Shown here: positions 1 to 13,300 of the stretch, piece by piece
Layout of the letters: each line of letters starts with the position of its first letter
How positions within the stretch are numbered: position 1 is the first letter of the stretch
Assembly: GCA_003991915.1 (NCBI GenBank)
Contig: RQTK01000296.1
Coordinates: 275,567-339,566, forward strand
Origin: Elysia chlorotica
Taxonomy: Eukaryota > Mollusca > Gastropoda > Plakobranchidae
Length of the DNA: 64,000 bases
Direction: 5' to 3'
Translations under genes and position numbers: made by a program
The notes under the pieces: model-generated
The model's input: only the letters and a program-made list of their open reading frames with translations
What the model was told of the DNA's origin: nothing
The model's database searches: none

Positions 1-748
1 TGATCATTGCTGGTAGAGGTGGAAATAAGATGAGCACAAACAGTACACTATCTAAGTAACCGAAATAATACATGTAATTGACAATATCATCCGGATCTTT
101 AGAGGTAAGCATTATGATCTAGAGAATGGTGATGTTGATTCTAGTAGTGGGTAATAACAGCACTAACAACCTTGTGTGGTGGGATAAATATGGGGTGGAT
201 GTGCACAGTATAGTATTGTTTTACAAAAATAATACATTTACAATAAACTGCGAAACAACAACAAAACAACAGCCAAAGACTTATTTCAAGAAATTTGCAC
301 CACCTTTCTCTCATCTCTCTCGATTAAAGTCTGATCAACATAAAATACTAACATTGTAACTTCATTTTTGCAAGTTTGACAAACTAAAAACAAACGAAAC
401 ACACACACAAAATACACACAAAATACACACAACAAAGCAAAAAAAAATAACCCTAGAACAAAAACAACAACAAACAAACAGAAACAAACAACCAACACAA
501 CAAAACGAAACAAGACAAACGAACGACAAAAACAGCAACAAATATCATCGCAAAACAATAACACGCAAACTACAGAAGGAAAAAAGAAGAATAATTTGAT
601 CAATAGTGTATAGAAAACAGCGCAAGATGTAAACCGTCGTAAAATTATTGATATTTACGATCTAATACCCTTAATGTAATTTTACCAATACATGTATTTC
701 AATATTTGCATTATGATCATAATGATTATGTATAGGCATACACATTCA

Positions 749-780
749 CCCCCCCCCCCCCACACACACACACATACACA
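749..780. repeat. C-run joined to CA microsatellite
   Basis: A run of 13 C is followed directly by CA dinucleotides. Confidence 0.9.
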
Positions 781-999
781 CTCGCATAGCAGGTGAAGAA
801 AAGAACGATTTGATTTCATATTGCAGAAGAGAATACATGTAATACTACTAAATAAGCTTAGGGCACGAACAAATTGGCATGTCCAAAGTACAAAAACTCT
901 CAAAGTCGTGTATCCTTAATAACGTTGACACAATCAGCTTTTCAGAGCTTTGAAAGGTTGAAAGCTTACAGAGAGAATAGGCGCTGGATTTACAACCAT

Positions 1000-1520
1000 T
1001 CCCGTGAATAAACTCAGGCTAATAATATCGTGGGTTACGACTTTCGTGCTAGATATCAAGCGCTCGATCGTACGAACTTGCGACTGTTATCGGCGCTATT
1101 TCTGAAAAGGGCCGACAAACATTGAAAAGTGGGTGAGAAACTTGTAATGTAAAATCCCCGAACGAATCCGACCCCCCGGGAACAAATCAACGATCCATTC
1201 GCCAAATATAAAACCAAAAAGCTGAATGGAGCGTTCGTTTAGACTGCTGAGACTGTGCATAACATTACGCCGGCTGTTGACTGTCAGATCTCAATCTCAA
1301 TCTCAATCAGTTAGACCAGGCAGTCAAGGTTTGCTGACCTCAACTGGAGTTACGATCTTCAGTCGTGGTGACTCCCCTCCCTCGGATTAACTGAAACGAC
1401 AGCAAACAGCAGCTGCTGCTGTAGTTAGTTGGGCAGACGACGTAGGTGACGTCAGCTCGAAAAGCATGATGACTCATGCAGCGCATGTCCACCCACTACC
1501 GCACGCAGTTAAAGACGACA
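1000..1520. promoter_or_regulatory. Possible promoter-like block with TATA, CRE and AP-1 motifs
   Basis: This stretch is less AT-rich and less repetitive than its surroundings. It carries a TATA-like ATATAAA at about 1206-1212, a perfect palindromic CRE (TGACGTCA, 1447-1454) and a perfect AP-1 site (TGACTCA, 1470-1476) one to two helical turns further on. No coding exon was found next to it, so which strand, if any, it serves is unknown. The motifs are seen; the promoter role is inference. Confidence 0.25.
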
Positions 1521-1923
1521 TTATTGCATGTTGAGATAATTATGTACACAAACTGTAGACCACTAGGCCGCCATGTACTATCATTGACATATTAAAGTTT
1601 TCGTAGTTGTAAATCATGGGGCTGAACTATAATTTGAATTTCGTTACATTAAACATTTTAGAATTACCAGAAAGACTAACATCTCTATAGATGTAAATAG
1701 CGTTAGAAAAGTTAATAGAAGGATTAAGGGAAAAAAAAAAGAGTAACGAGCAACCACCATCCGGATAGAATGTGATGGTAGATTTTTAACCTGTCTTAAG
1801 ATACTTCCGTCATTAAATCCCCAGCTTGCCCCTTTCTCTCCCCCTCCCCACACAAAAAGAAAAGAGGAATGGAGATGGACAGATAGATATGTTAGTAAGA
1901 GAGAGATAGAAAGATAGATAGTA

Positions 1924-2037
<114 letters not shown>

Positions 2038-2340
2038 TTTCGCGTTGTCTGACACGTATGTGTACTGAATTTCTGAGAAAATGAAACACATTTAGGAATT
2101 TTCTTCATAAGAAAAGTCATTTGCAACAAACCTAGTGAATGTGTCTTGTAAACATCTATTCAAAGCAATAATTGGTGCTGATATAACAAAAGAGGCCTCA
2201 ATAATTTTGTTTTGTGGCAGTTTGATTACTTTGCCCACTAAAACCTTCGACAAAGTTTATTTAAAAAAAGTATTAAATGGTAATGCCGTCTTACCGGTGC
2301 GATAATTCTTCATCCCATTGGTTAAATCTAATATTAGTAC

Positions 2341-2831
2341 ATGTATATATATATATATATATCACGCTTACTGGAGCGCTTATTCTTCCTCGCTTGGTTA
2401 AATCTATATCAGTACAAGTATACCATTCAATAAAGAACCCCACTAGTGCACCAACGCGTGTTTACCGACGCTAGCCTCTCTTACAATCTATCAACCCCAT
2501 ACCATTTGACTTAGAAAGTACTAGAGTACTAGAGAGAGTTGTGTACCTAGCTAAGACCAGTAAATCCATTATCTTCTCTTCGAAGTATCAAAGGCTGACT
2601 CCGTGCCACTCTCTAGGGTCTCTGTAAAAAGAGATCTATGAAAAGAGCCAGTGCCTCCTACCAGCAGTAATAATTTAGAGATTAAAACTGGAAACTGGAT
2701 ATATCCACACCACACCCCTAGCCATTCGCTTTCTGGTTCATAGGAAACTGTACTCTGCGTAACAGACAACCCACACCGAGGATAAAGCCATATATATAAT
2801 TATATATATTATATATATATATATATATATA
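2341..2831. repeat. Two short (AT)n tracts
   Basis: AT dinucleotide runs lie at about 2341-2362 and 2790-2831, separated by unremarkable sequence. Confidence 0.85.
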
Positions 2832-3151
2832 CCCTTGAGTGAGAGAAATACAAAATAATCCATACCTTTGGATCATTGTAGGTCGTGACACGGACCATCA
2901 TTAATTTGGCCACACTAGGTGATATGAATGCCGGGACTGTTGATATGTGTAAAATATAATATGGCCTCTTTTGTTGAAAAGCCAACTTGGCATGAGTTTT
3001 GTACAATAGACCATGTTCTTCGTGAATCAATTTTTCGTTTGTATGTCTACTTAAAACTAAGATAACAAACAGCATACCAACAGGGACACCATCTTAAAAA
3101 TAGAAAATGAAAAAAAAAGTCTCGATGTACTGACCTAGGCTGATGCACATT

Positions 3152-3297
<146 letters not shown>

Positions 3298-3364
3298 GAA
3301 CGTTTGCTTGCATGTCTTCTTTATACTAACATTAGTAAAAAACAACATAATAAACATGGTGGCA

Positions 3365-3560
3365 AAGGTGGGATGAAAAGAAGTAGGGGTATGAGGAGGA
3401 GGAACGAAATGACACGGGAGAAATGGAGAGGAGTAGAAGGAGAAGTGGGAGAGTAAATAGAAGTAGGAATGGTAGAGGGCGGAGAAGGGTATTGAGTAAT
3501 GTTGGAGGAGTAGGAATAGGAGAGGGAGGGGGTGAGGACGAGGATTAGTAGAAGTAGTTA
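3365..3560 (+). repeat. Purine-rich tract
   Basis: Nearly 200 bp in which the plus strand is almost only A and G, with isolated T and rare C. It is not a clean microsatellite but a degenerate mix of AGG, GGA and GAA units. Confidence 0.8.
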
Positions 3561-3561
3561 A

Positions 3562-4175
3562 ATTTACTGGAAAAAACCTGCAACCCATCGCAGGTTTTTT
3601 CTTACTAGGTACATCGCACCACTGCAGACCTGCTTTTTATACACATTCATTAATCAACAATAGAGAGAACATTGGAAATCCTAATTCAACATTTCATTGC
3701 ACTTTTGCAAGCTAAATAGACGAAATTCTGTAAAGTGTTTTTAATTTTATGAGGATTTAGACTTGACACAAAATGTGCTTTTTCTCTTCTTTTAAAAAGC
3801 CACTTTCTGTGGCAAACCATATACCAGAAGTATTATTATTATATTAATGTGAATATCGTCCAAATATGATATGTATTGATGTCATTGTTTCTTAGATTGG
3901 GTCATTGAATACCTGGGGATATTCATTTTTCTTTTCCTTCAATAGATTGCTTTTCAGTCTTTTGTATGGATGTAAAAGATATTTAAGTTAAAGCCATCAA
4001 TATATCTATTCAAATGATCCACGATAAGAACCACCCTGAATAAAGGTTTTTTTTCTCTTGTGAAAATACACGCTTATTATCCTTTCGGTTTTGGTTTCTC
4101 CACAACTGTGAATGGTACGTTGAACGTAAGGGGTTCAATGAACTGGATCTATGTTTGCATCCTTGTTTGTCAGAA
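3562..4175 (+). repeat. Dispersed repeat family A, copy 1
   Basis: The segments at about 3562-3772 and 4070-4175 match 16705-16995 inside HSP60 intron 9, in the same order and orientation; here they are separated by about 300 bp of extra sequence. A perfect 12-bp inverted repeat (GCAGGTTTTTTC and its complement, about 3570-3601) lies at the start of this copy and has decayed in the other. No coding capacity was seen. The family is not one I can name. Confidence 0.65.
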
Positions 4176-4349
4176 ATAATACTTACAACACTCCAAATAA
4201 AAAATGAAGAAAAAAATCAATATGGAGTAGTCATAAAAAGATCAGAAAAAATGTTCCTCTCAAATACATGTATAAATTGGCCATAGAAAGATCATAACCG
4301 CACGTGTTTCGGAGATACATAAGTACCGGTACACAAAGTCTTTCAGTTG

Positions 4350-4625
4350 CCATGTCATCTAACAATGAAAAACAACAACAAAGGCACCCTTGGATACAGA
4401 TTGGTGGCTTCTGCATCCCTACATCAGATTATTGCGAGCATACCACTATTACTAGGGCCACACTCTAAAATCTGAGGAGTCAATCCCTTCGAGTTATCTC
4501 ATTGTTTGCATGTGAGGCGTGTTTGCATTGAGTACAACATGCACATTATGCACTGACCACAAGCACCAGGGACACAGTTGGGTCATAGACCACAGGAACA
4601 TGAAGCAACGTGGCTGCTTGTTCAG
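4350..4625 (+). repeat. Dispersed repeat family B, copy 1
   Basis: Aligns by eye with 12375-12625, which lies inside the piggyBac-like element of HSP60 intron 11. The best stretch is about 50 bp around GATTGGTGGCTTCTGCATCC. The shared part includes several short phrases in the same order, with indels, so the copies are old. No protein was recognised. Confidence 0.7.
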
Positions 4626-5539
4626 TGAAACTAGTTGGCTACCAGAGACACTTCTCTGTAGTCACACTTCGAATAATTGTCCCAACATTCATACGCAATC
4701 CAGAAGAGGAAATACTTGTACATGTAGTTTCACCTGAACGCCCAAAGCAGACTCTCAGTCCCAGGGTGGGTCATGGGAAAAGCTGATGTGAGCTTAAAAA
4801 AAAGGATATGTGCATGTACATCTTTTACCATTAAAGATAAAAAAAAAATAAAGACAATTAGGGAGATTAATAATAATATAACTAAAAAGACCTTTAAAAT
4901 GCTTATTATTTTCAACAGTTTTTATTAAAGAAATATGGCCTCATGAAATGGAAAAAATGGCTAACATTTACGTTTTTATTTTATTTAACAGACATTAATT
5001 TGTCTATTATGAGAAAGTCCGAAAATACTGAGCAATACAAGGTCTTTTTAGAGGGGGCGGGTTAAAAATTTGCACACACAAAAAGCTGACGTCATTTATG
5101 AATAATTGAATGGTCCCTTATTTGGAATTAATCTAGTGCAACAAAGTATTGAAAATCAAACAACGGTGCTTCGGTCGCCTATTGCATTGATCAAATTCAA
5201 CACCATAGATTAATGGCAACGTTGAGATATTTGACCACTGGTGCTACAAAAGACCTCGAGTTTTCAACTCGTATTCGGCACATTCATTGAGCAATATCAT
5301 CCCCGAAACGTACAATGCAATATATGCTCTGTCAGCTGTTAAGTGCTTCTATATCACATTTTAAAAGGAATGTTGTGGTTAGTAATGTTTATTTTCTTTA
5401 CTTGTATGCTAGCTTGTGTGTAGTGCGATATCTACACCAGTGCCCCAAGTCCAAGCACCCAACAGCAGTCACGCAGCACGTCAGGGGCTTTTAACTATAC
5501 ATGTACAAATGTACTTATATTTCAATTGTTAGTGTTAAT

Positions 5540-5660
5540 GGCCTACTCGTTTACACGCGAGTGAGGTGAGGAAAATCTGAGCAAATATAATTTACCAAGG
5601 AATCATCTCGGTTTCGATCACGAGGCCAAGCGTTTACCACTAGACCACAAATCATGTGTC
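5540..5660 (-). repeat. tRNA-derived SINE head (fragment)
   Basis: On the minus strand the segment reads like a tRNA 5' half, with an A-box-like TGGTCTAGTGGTA and a B-box-like GTGATCGAAACC at roughly the right spacing. It lacks the conserved SINE body seen at 52440-52689. It could be a decayed tRNA pseudogene instead. Confidence 0.4.
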
Positions 5661-6655
5661 GTGAGATTTTCACAAACCCTATCTATTTCAAGGGATCCAA
5701 GAAGACCAATGAATGAACAAGTTTTGAATACAGTATGGGATTGATATAAATTTATTGTCAGGCGCTTTTATAGGCCTCCGAAAATGGAAACCATGTAACA
5801 AAGTTTTTAAACCTAAGTAATAAAAACAAAATGGCATAGGTGATGGGAATGATAGCGATGACGGTGGTGGTGATTTTGAACAAGATGGATACATGTATTA
5901 AAAACATGTTTGAAGCAAGCCTATCGCACGTTACTTCGATAAAACTGAAATTTGACAGCAGATCCATAAATCAGCTTGTAAGTTGTAGGTATGTAGCAGA
6001 CTTAAAGGCATGAATGCCATTCGATTCACAAGCTCTAAAGCACCCTAAATTTTCTTAACTCCCATGCGGAAGAGAATCGTGACCAGAAATCCGGAAACTT
6101 GCACCCATGTGTTTATGACTATGAGAGATGAAACCATTTAAATATTATCTTACACCCTAAGGGTAGGGGGACCAAAAGGTCACAAAATGATTGAGTGTGT
6201 TTTAACGGCACATCAGTAACAGCTATATTGTGCCCATGATGTCCTAAGACCGTCAATGCATTATCCAAGTAGTAGCAACGGTGACTCCTCTATCTCACAA
6301 GTGGTAAAGGATCAAATTGTGCATTAGAAGGTTGATTAAAAGTAAAGGATATATACAGTAGTTTAAAAGATCCATGTGTAGGAGTGTCAGTTACATGTTA
6401 TTATGCACACTCATGTTCTTCAGATTCCTCAGTAGGCGCTGGGGACTAACATATGCATTTCTTTCCGGGTAAAAAGGCGAACAGTCAACCAGAATGTGAA
6501 AGGTCACAAAATAGGTATAACAATATTATAACGGCCCCATATAGAATTCAGCCACGGTATAAAAGACATTTGAATGAACAGATTCAATGGTGGCACTTTT
6601 TGGTTACAATATTCAAACAAAACAAAAAACAATAGAATTGTGCATAAATTCTGGA

Positions 6656-6661
6656 TTTATT
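6656..6661 (-). terminator. HSP60 polyadenylation signal (candidate)
   Basis: AATAAA on the minus strand, about 690 nt downstream of the HSP60 stop codon at 7351-7353. It is the best-placed canonical signal; the intervening 3' UTR has no other recognised feature. Cleavage site not determined. Confidence 0.5.
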
Positions 6662-7350
6662 CCAATAAAAAAAAAAACATTCCAGTCATGCCATACACTT
6701 GTAGCAACTACACTATTCAACATTATGAAACTTCATGTATCTAGGGCAAGACAAATAAAGTAATGGCATTATTATTGTTCACAGTTCTAAATAATGGGAA
6801 AAACAAGTTATACAAAACATGAAGAAAGTACAGATTAACAGCCTCTGAGTCATCACACAACCAATGCAGTAGTATAAAAAATGTATCTTCCCATTCAAAC
6901 TTTGTTCTAAACCACTCTATCTTTCTTTCTTTCCAGAGGCATTTACATTTTTCAGGCTGAAGAACTCCCAACCATGCCATTCATCACACAAAATTGTATT
7001 AAAACAAATGATATGAACACTAATCTCCCCCCATTGTATGAAATCACATCACATGTACACTTTAATGTATTTCACTGCCTATCAGAGCAGCTATGGAAAC
7101 AATATCAATAATCATCAAATCAACGAATAATTATCAGTAATTTAACATGTTAAAATACAGCCAACAAATGAACGTTTACTGTTTAACAAAAATGCATTAA
7201 TGGCAGATTTTAAAAGATGTGGGAGAGCGTACCTAACAAGTGGATTCATATGTTTGATGCACTGTCCATAGTATGGTCCCTATGCATCACATCTGAAATA
7301 AACCCAAACTCTCAAAATAAAATACCCAGTAAAATAAATTCACTAATGAT

Positions 7351-10300
7351 TTACATCATTCCGCCCATACCCCCCATGCCTCCCATCCCGCCCATTCCAC
7401 CCATGCCAGCCATGGGGTCTGCTTTGTCATCTTTGGGTTGTTCTACGACAACTGCCTCCGCTGTGGTGAGAAGAGAAGCCACACCAGAAGCATCAACAAG
7501 AGCTGTCCTCACCACCTGATGGAAATTAAAACATGAATATGTTAAGAATGAACGGAAAACAGTTTTATCAAATGTTAAACCAGTTAAAAATATAATAGAA
7601 ATACCAATGTTTATTAGTCGTACATTCATGAAAATTTTAAAAAAAAAACCTGTAGCAAGCCATTCTGTCATGCTCGTGGATAACCAATGACCATGAAAAA
7701 GGTAAGCTGCATTTCGTGTAGCATATTTGAGAAGAAGATCCCATATTCAACAAAAGAATATGTGAAGGGCAATATGCAAATTCCATTGAGATTATAGCCA
7801 AAAGCAAGAGGAAAAACAAGAAAAGCAGATTTTAAGCCTGAGAGTCGGCAATATTGCCACACATGTATTGAAAAGTAGGTTGGGTTTTTTTTGTTTTGTC
7901 ATTCACAAAATTTTACACCCATGCTCACATTCCCAAGTTTTTGAAAACTGACTCGTTGACTGGTGTATTGTGCAAACTCCTCTAGGAATAATATTTTCTC
8001 TCTCTATAGATATTTCAGTTGATATCACCAACATTGACCTAATATATTTTACCAACCCCCTTCAGTTGATATCACCAACGTTGACTTAATATATTATTTT
8101 ACCACCCCCCATAAGACCATTTTATTTGAAAAACAAAAACATTTAAGGATAAATCAATTCATATTAATGTATTATAATCGTCTGTGATGGAACCAACATA
8201 TGAAAAAAAACCTGTAGCAAGCCATTCTGTCATGCTCGTGGATAACCAATGACCATGAAAAAGGTAAGCTGCATTTCGTGTAGCATATTTGAGAAGATCC
8301 CATATTCAACAAAAGAATATGTGAAGGGCAATATGCAAATTCCATTTAGATTATAGCCAAAAGCAAGAGGAAAAACAAGAAAAGCAGATTTTAAGCCTGA
8401 GAGTATGCAATATTGCCACACATGTAATGAAAAGTAGGTTGTTTTTTGTTTTGTCATTCACAAAATTTTACACCCATGCTCACATTCCCAAGTTTTTGAA
8501 AACTGACTCGTTGACTGGTGTATTGTGCAAACTCCTCTAGGAATAATATTTTTTCTCTCTATAGATATTTCAGTTGATATCACTAACATCGATCTAATAT
8601 ATTTTACCACCCCCCATAAGACCATTTTATTTGAAAAACAAAATCATTTAAGGATAAATCAATTCATATTTATGTATTATAATCGTCTGTGATGGAACCA
8701 AGATATGAAAATCATCCATCTGGATTTGTTGTTAATATTGTCTACAGATAACACCTACAGCAACACATAATACTGGAGTAAGGTGCTCAAGACTGAGTGG
8801 TAGAATTATAACCTATTGAAAAGGAGACAATCAAATATAATCTTTCATCTAGCCTGACTAGAGCTGGAAATTTAGATCTAAAGTGATATTCTTGTGACCA
8901 CCTCTCTTTCACAAGTTTTGTTTCACATTTTACATCCAGTTTGGGGAAAGTTGGCTAATCTACATGCTCAGCCGCCCCCTCTTGCTTTCCTTTTGGTCTT
9001 TCCTTATTAACAAAGAAAGCATGCACAACATAGAATGGTAATTTATATAAAAAGATTAATTGAAGTGATTGTGTCTTTTTACAGAATACTTTATAAAGGC
9101 CATATAGATCTAATCAACGTAATTCTTAGAGGGCACTAAAATTACTCGGCCCATTTAAATCATTGCGGAATTAAACTTGAAACAAACACGAGTTGGGAAG
9201 CATTGTACAAATAACAATCTCTTTAATCCTTTTAAGCTGGCGCGCATGAAGAGAAACCCTGTGAGACAGTCACAGTCTGTATTTGGATACTGACTTGGAG
9301 GAGAAAGATTATAACCATGCAGTATTGCTAAAAAGAACCAAACTAGACCTAGAACATCTAGATATGGCTGCATGGGTTGGTGGATGATTTAAGGGAAGTA
9401 CCAATCGTTCAGTGTTATACTCTAAAAAGAGCCTTTATTTTTATCGTCAGCCAGTAAAAAAAAAAATAAGTTGCGAAGAAATCAGAATCCTTTAAAAAAA
9501 AAGGAAAATTTTCGGAAACAAATCAGAATGAATGAATGAATGAATGAAAGGTCTGTCTCCTCCAAGCCAGAAGTAGCGTCAACTGTAAAAGAAGAAGAGA
9601 AGTCGAACGTTGACCAAGATGGGGGTTTGTGAACCTGAAAACCTATTTAAAAAAAATCAAGAAAAGCCCGATTTCAGGCTAAAACCAGAAAAGTATAACT
9701 GAGGAGTTTTAGTCGGACTGACACAAACCAGCAGAATAAATCTTTCATTATTCATGCCAGGTTGTAGGTTGAAACCAAGATTTTCTTTTTTGAAGTGGCA
9801 CACTCTACTACTTTCTTCAGACTGAAGATTTTGCAGCTGCACTGGGTTAAATCCTAATTAGCCGCCAAATTCACTTTCTGGTTCAGTGTCAGAAGAATGT
9901 GACAAGGTGAGGGAAGTCAACGTATCCCTGCAGTCTTGAGTGGCAAAACTAGTTAACGACAAAAAAAAATATGTGAAGGGCAATATGCACTATCAAAAGC
10001 GCTTGTAAAAAATATTAAATTTGAACTATTTTTTATTTGCAATACATACCTTTGTAGGATCAATGATGCCCTGTTCAACCAGATTTACATATTCTCCATT
10101 CAAGGCATCATATCCCACATCTCCTGAGGAATTAAGCACCTTTTCAACCACAACATGAGCATCAACTCCAGCATTCTTGGCTATGGTCAGGGCCGGTTGA
10201 CGGAGTGATTTTTTCACAATATTAATACCTGTTTCAAAAAGAAAACATATCTCATAATTATATACTCTTGACAAAAATAATACTTGAAAAAAAAAAAAGC

Positions 10301-13300
10301 TTATTACAGCGAGGGTATAAAAAACAATGTATGCCCATCTTAATTTAGTAAGTATGAATTTACCAATCAAACAGATCGGGCATTTTTCTTTTATATAGCA
10401 TCATTTGACAGCCATCCAAGAAATATAACTTGCATGGAAGAGTTGATGCAAAGGGACTTCTACTGATTAACATCTGAAATTGCTCAATCACACAAAAATG
10501 GCAAATCGAACATCTTTGCTTCCATCACCAAGCCAAATCTTGACATAATATGAAAATTAAAAGGATACTTTTTATTACTATTGATAAAATAAATCTATAC
10601 AAAACAATAGAAGAAGCTACCAAGATGGCCTATAACTGCAAAAAACACCTAGGCCTGAACAAAACTGAGCAATAAAAGGGACACTTTTGAAACCATAGGC
10701 AGTTAAGTGGAAAATTTCAAAGTTACGCGATTGAAATTTGTGAACGACAATCTAAAACGTGTTGATATCCGTACGTTATGATTGTATGTTTATAAAGACT
10801 TCTATATCTCATTTTGGTTCGAATATAACATAGGAATTATATGCCAGGTTTTCAGGTGTGGCACGACAGTTCACGCGGTGAACTGATGCTTTCACTCAGT
10901 GTTGCGCTGTTATGGCTTATATTTTTTTCTATTATTTCTATTTTTTAGTTCATAAAACTATACATTTGTATTGCACTGAGAAGTTTGATTTCACTATCTT
11001 GTCTTGTTTTGGCCTTTTATTAATCGTTTATTACTGTGGTAGGTCAAACTTAAATTTGTGGGTTTGAGCTGGTTTTAACATCCATGTTGTGGACGGCCCA
11101 AAAACTGACGCTGGACAATTTTATGTGCTGCCACACACGAGACAGGGCGGGGATACCATGAGTGTCTCAGCCAGTCCCATTAACCTTTTCAGGACGCGCT
11201 ACCCAGAGCAGACCTGCCAACCTAAATTTTCTATTGGAGTAATATCAGCTGCCACAGATAGTAATTTTTGGAACTTGGTAGTAATAAAATGCCGGAAACA
11301 CACACATGCAGTGTGAGACTCCTTAACCAACTTTAACGGTAAAACCTAAAAAGAAATTTTATATGCCGACGTAATACCACTGCTTTTTACGAGGATATAA
11401 AGGTAAAAAAATTAAATGTATTACCTCTTGATGTTCATAACAAGAGATAATCACATGTCTCCAAGCACAAAGAGGTTTGGAGGAGTATAGATAATGAATT
11501 TAGTAAAATTAATAAAATGAAGGGCCACTAGTGGTGAATTGAAAATTAAATATGGTTCATGGGTGCACAAATTGTGAAACTTTAAAAACTAAAAGATTTA
11601 ATGCAGGAAAAAATACTAGATTTAATTAACCATAGAGATACAGGAGACTTTTTTATAAACCCTCTTACAATGGTAAATGTCATTGAGAGCCAAAGATAAA
11701 TACAGTTAACAGTTAGTGAGCCTTATCAATGTAAAAGAAAACACTGATTTGCAAATCCAACTGTTCAGTAATTGAATCTAGAGTAAAAAATCGAGATCTA
11801 GATAATCTTGATATCAGGTGATCTTCCTTTAGACAAACTGTGAATCATTAACCTGTCAGTGCTACATGGCAAAGCCTTGAGAATGTCTTGAAAGTTAATT
11901 CCCTATTTGATTCTAAAGAAACAAAGTTCTTAGTATCTGTGTACTTATTTCATGTGAACGACATAATAGCCTACTTGGGCTTCATTTTGGTTAAAACGAT
12001 CAACACTAGAAGCCACGCTTTCTCCCTATGTCTTGCTACTAGTACTAGATCTAGTGAACATTCAGTCACTGCACTGTACATGCATGTTCTTTCGGTTTCG
12101 TTTTCATCGTGATTTTTGACTGGTGCATCGAACATTCTGTTGATTCCCAGAAAATGGCCGCGGGGGTTATAGATCTAATCTATTTAAAAAATTGAAGTTA
12201 AAAAATTAAGATGGTGAGAAATGAAGACCTTCAGTACAATACAATGTACAATTTTCTCGGCTGCGTATCCCAGTTGCATGAAAATCTTTGGTTTAATAGG
12301 GAAAGGTTTAGATCTATCCACGGACAACTAGGCTATGGTCATTATTATACGCGGACAGGGGCGTGTGAAGTCCAACCTGCCATGTGTCATCAAGCGATGG
12401 AAAGGCAACCTACGATGCAGATTGGTGGCTTCTGCATCCCTACCTCAGATTATTGCGAGCATAAAAGGGCCACACTCTAAAATCTGAGGCGGGGTCACTC
12501 CTTTCAAGGAACCTTATCGCTTGCATGTGGGCGCAACATGCACATCCCAATGCACTGATCACAAGCACCAGTGACATAGAGTCGGGCCATAGACCACAGG
12601 AACATGAAGCACCGTGACTGATTACTACTACCAGTGATATACTTTTGCAGTTAGGTAATAAGAACCTCAATCTAGCCCACATCACTTTTAACTGAAAGCT
12701 TATATGAAATACGATGGCGAGTACCTACTTCTTTAACTTACAATGGTCACGGTCAAAACATTGATCAATGCATATTGATGCTTTGCGATGCAGACATCAA
12801 CTTTGTTTTACACTATTGAACACAACCCAAACGAAAAATAAACACCGGACGCTAATATACATAAAGCTGACTATCGATATGCTGTAAATCAAACTATAAA
12901 ACTAGCGGTAATAGTATCGAAAAAATGAAAACGAAAGTACCTAATAATCGAATAGGTAATATTGATAGTGTGTATGAAGTATATTTTCTTGGACCATATC
13001 TGAACCAGTGGCTAGACGTTAAGGTTATGGATCGTACTATTTTCAACTCGGCATAATATATGACAAGGGCCGGGCGTAATATGACAAGGACCGGGCGTAA
13101 AGCGTAATTTGCCGCGTTTGAGCGTAATAAATTACGCCCAAAGCGTAATGTTGGCAGGTCTGCCAGAGCAATAAAGCTCCCTATGGACGCAACAGTTAAA
13201 CAGTGATCATTCCCTGCAGACGCACTAACTTGGGGCGTTTTGAAAAATTGTAGAAAATCATATTTAGTATCATTACAAAGAAATTTCAGGACAAGAGGTT

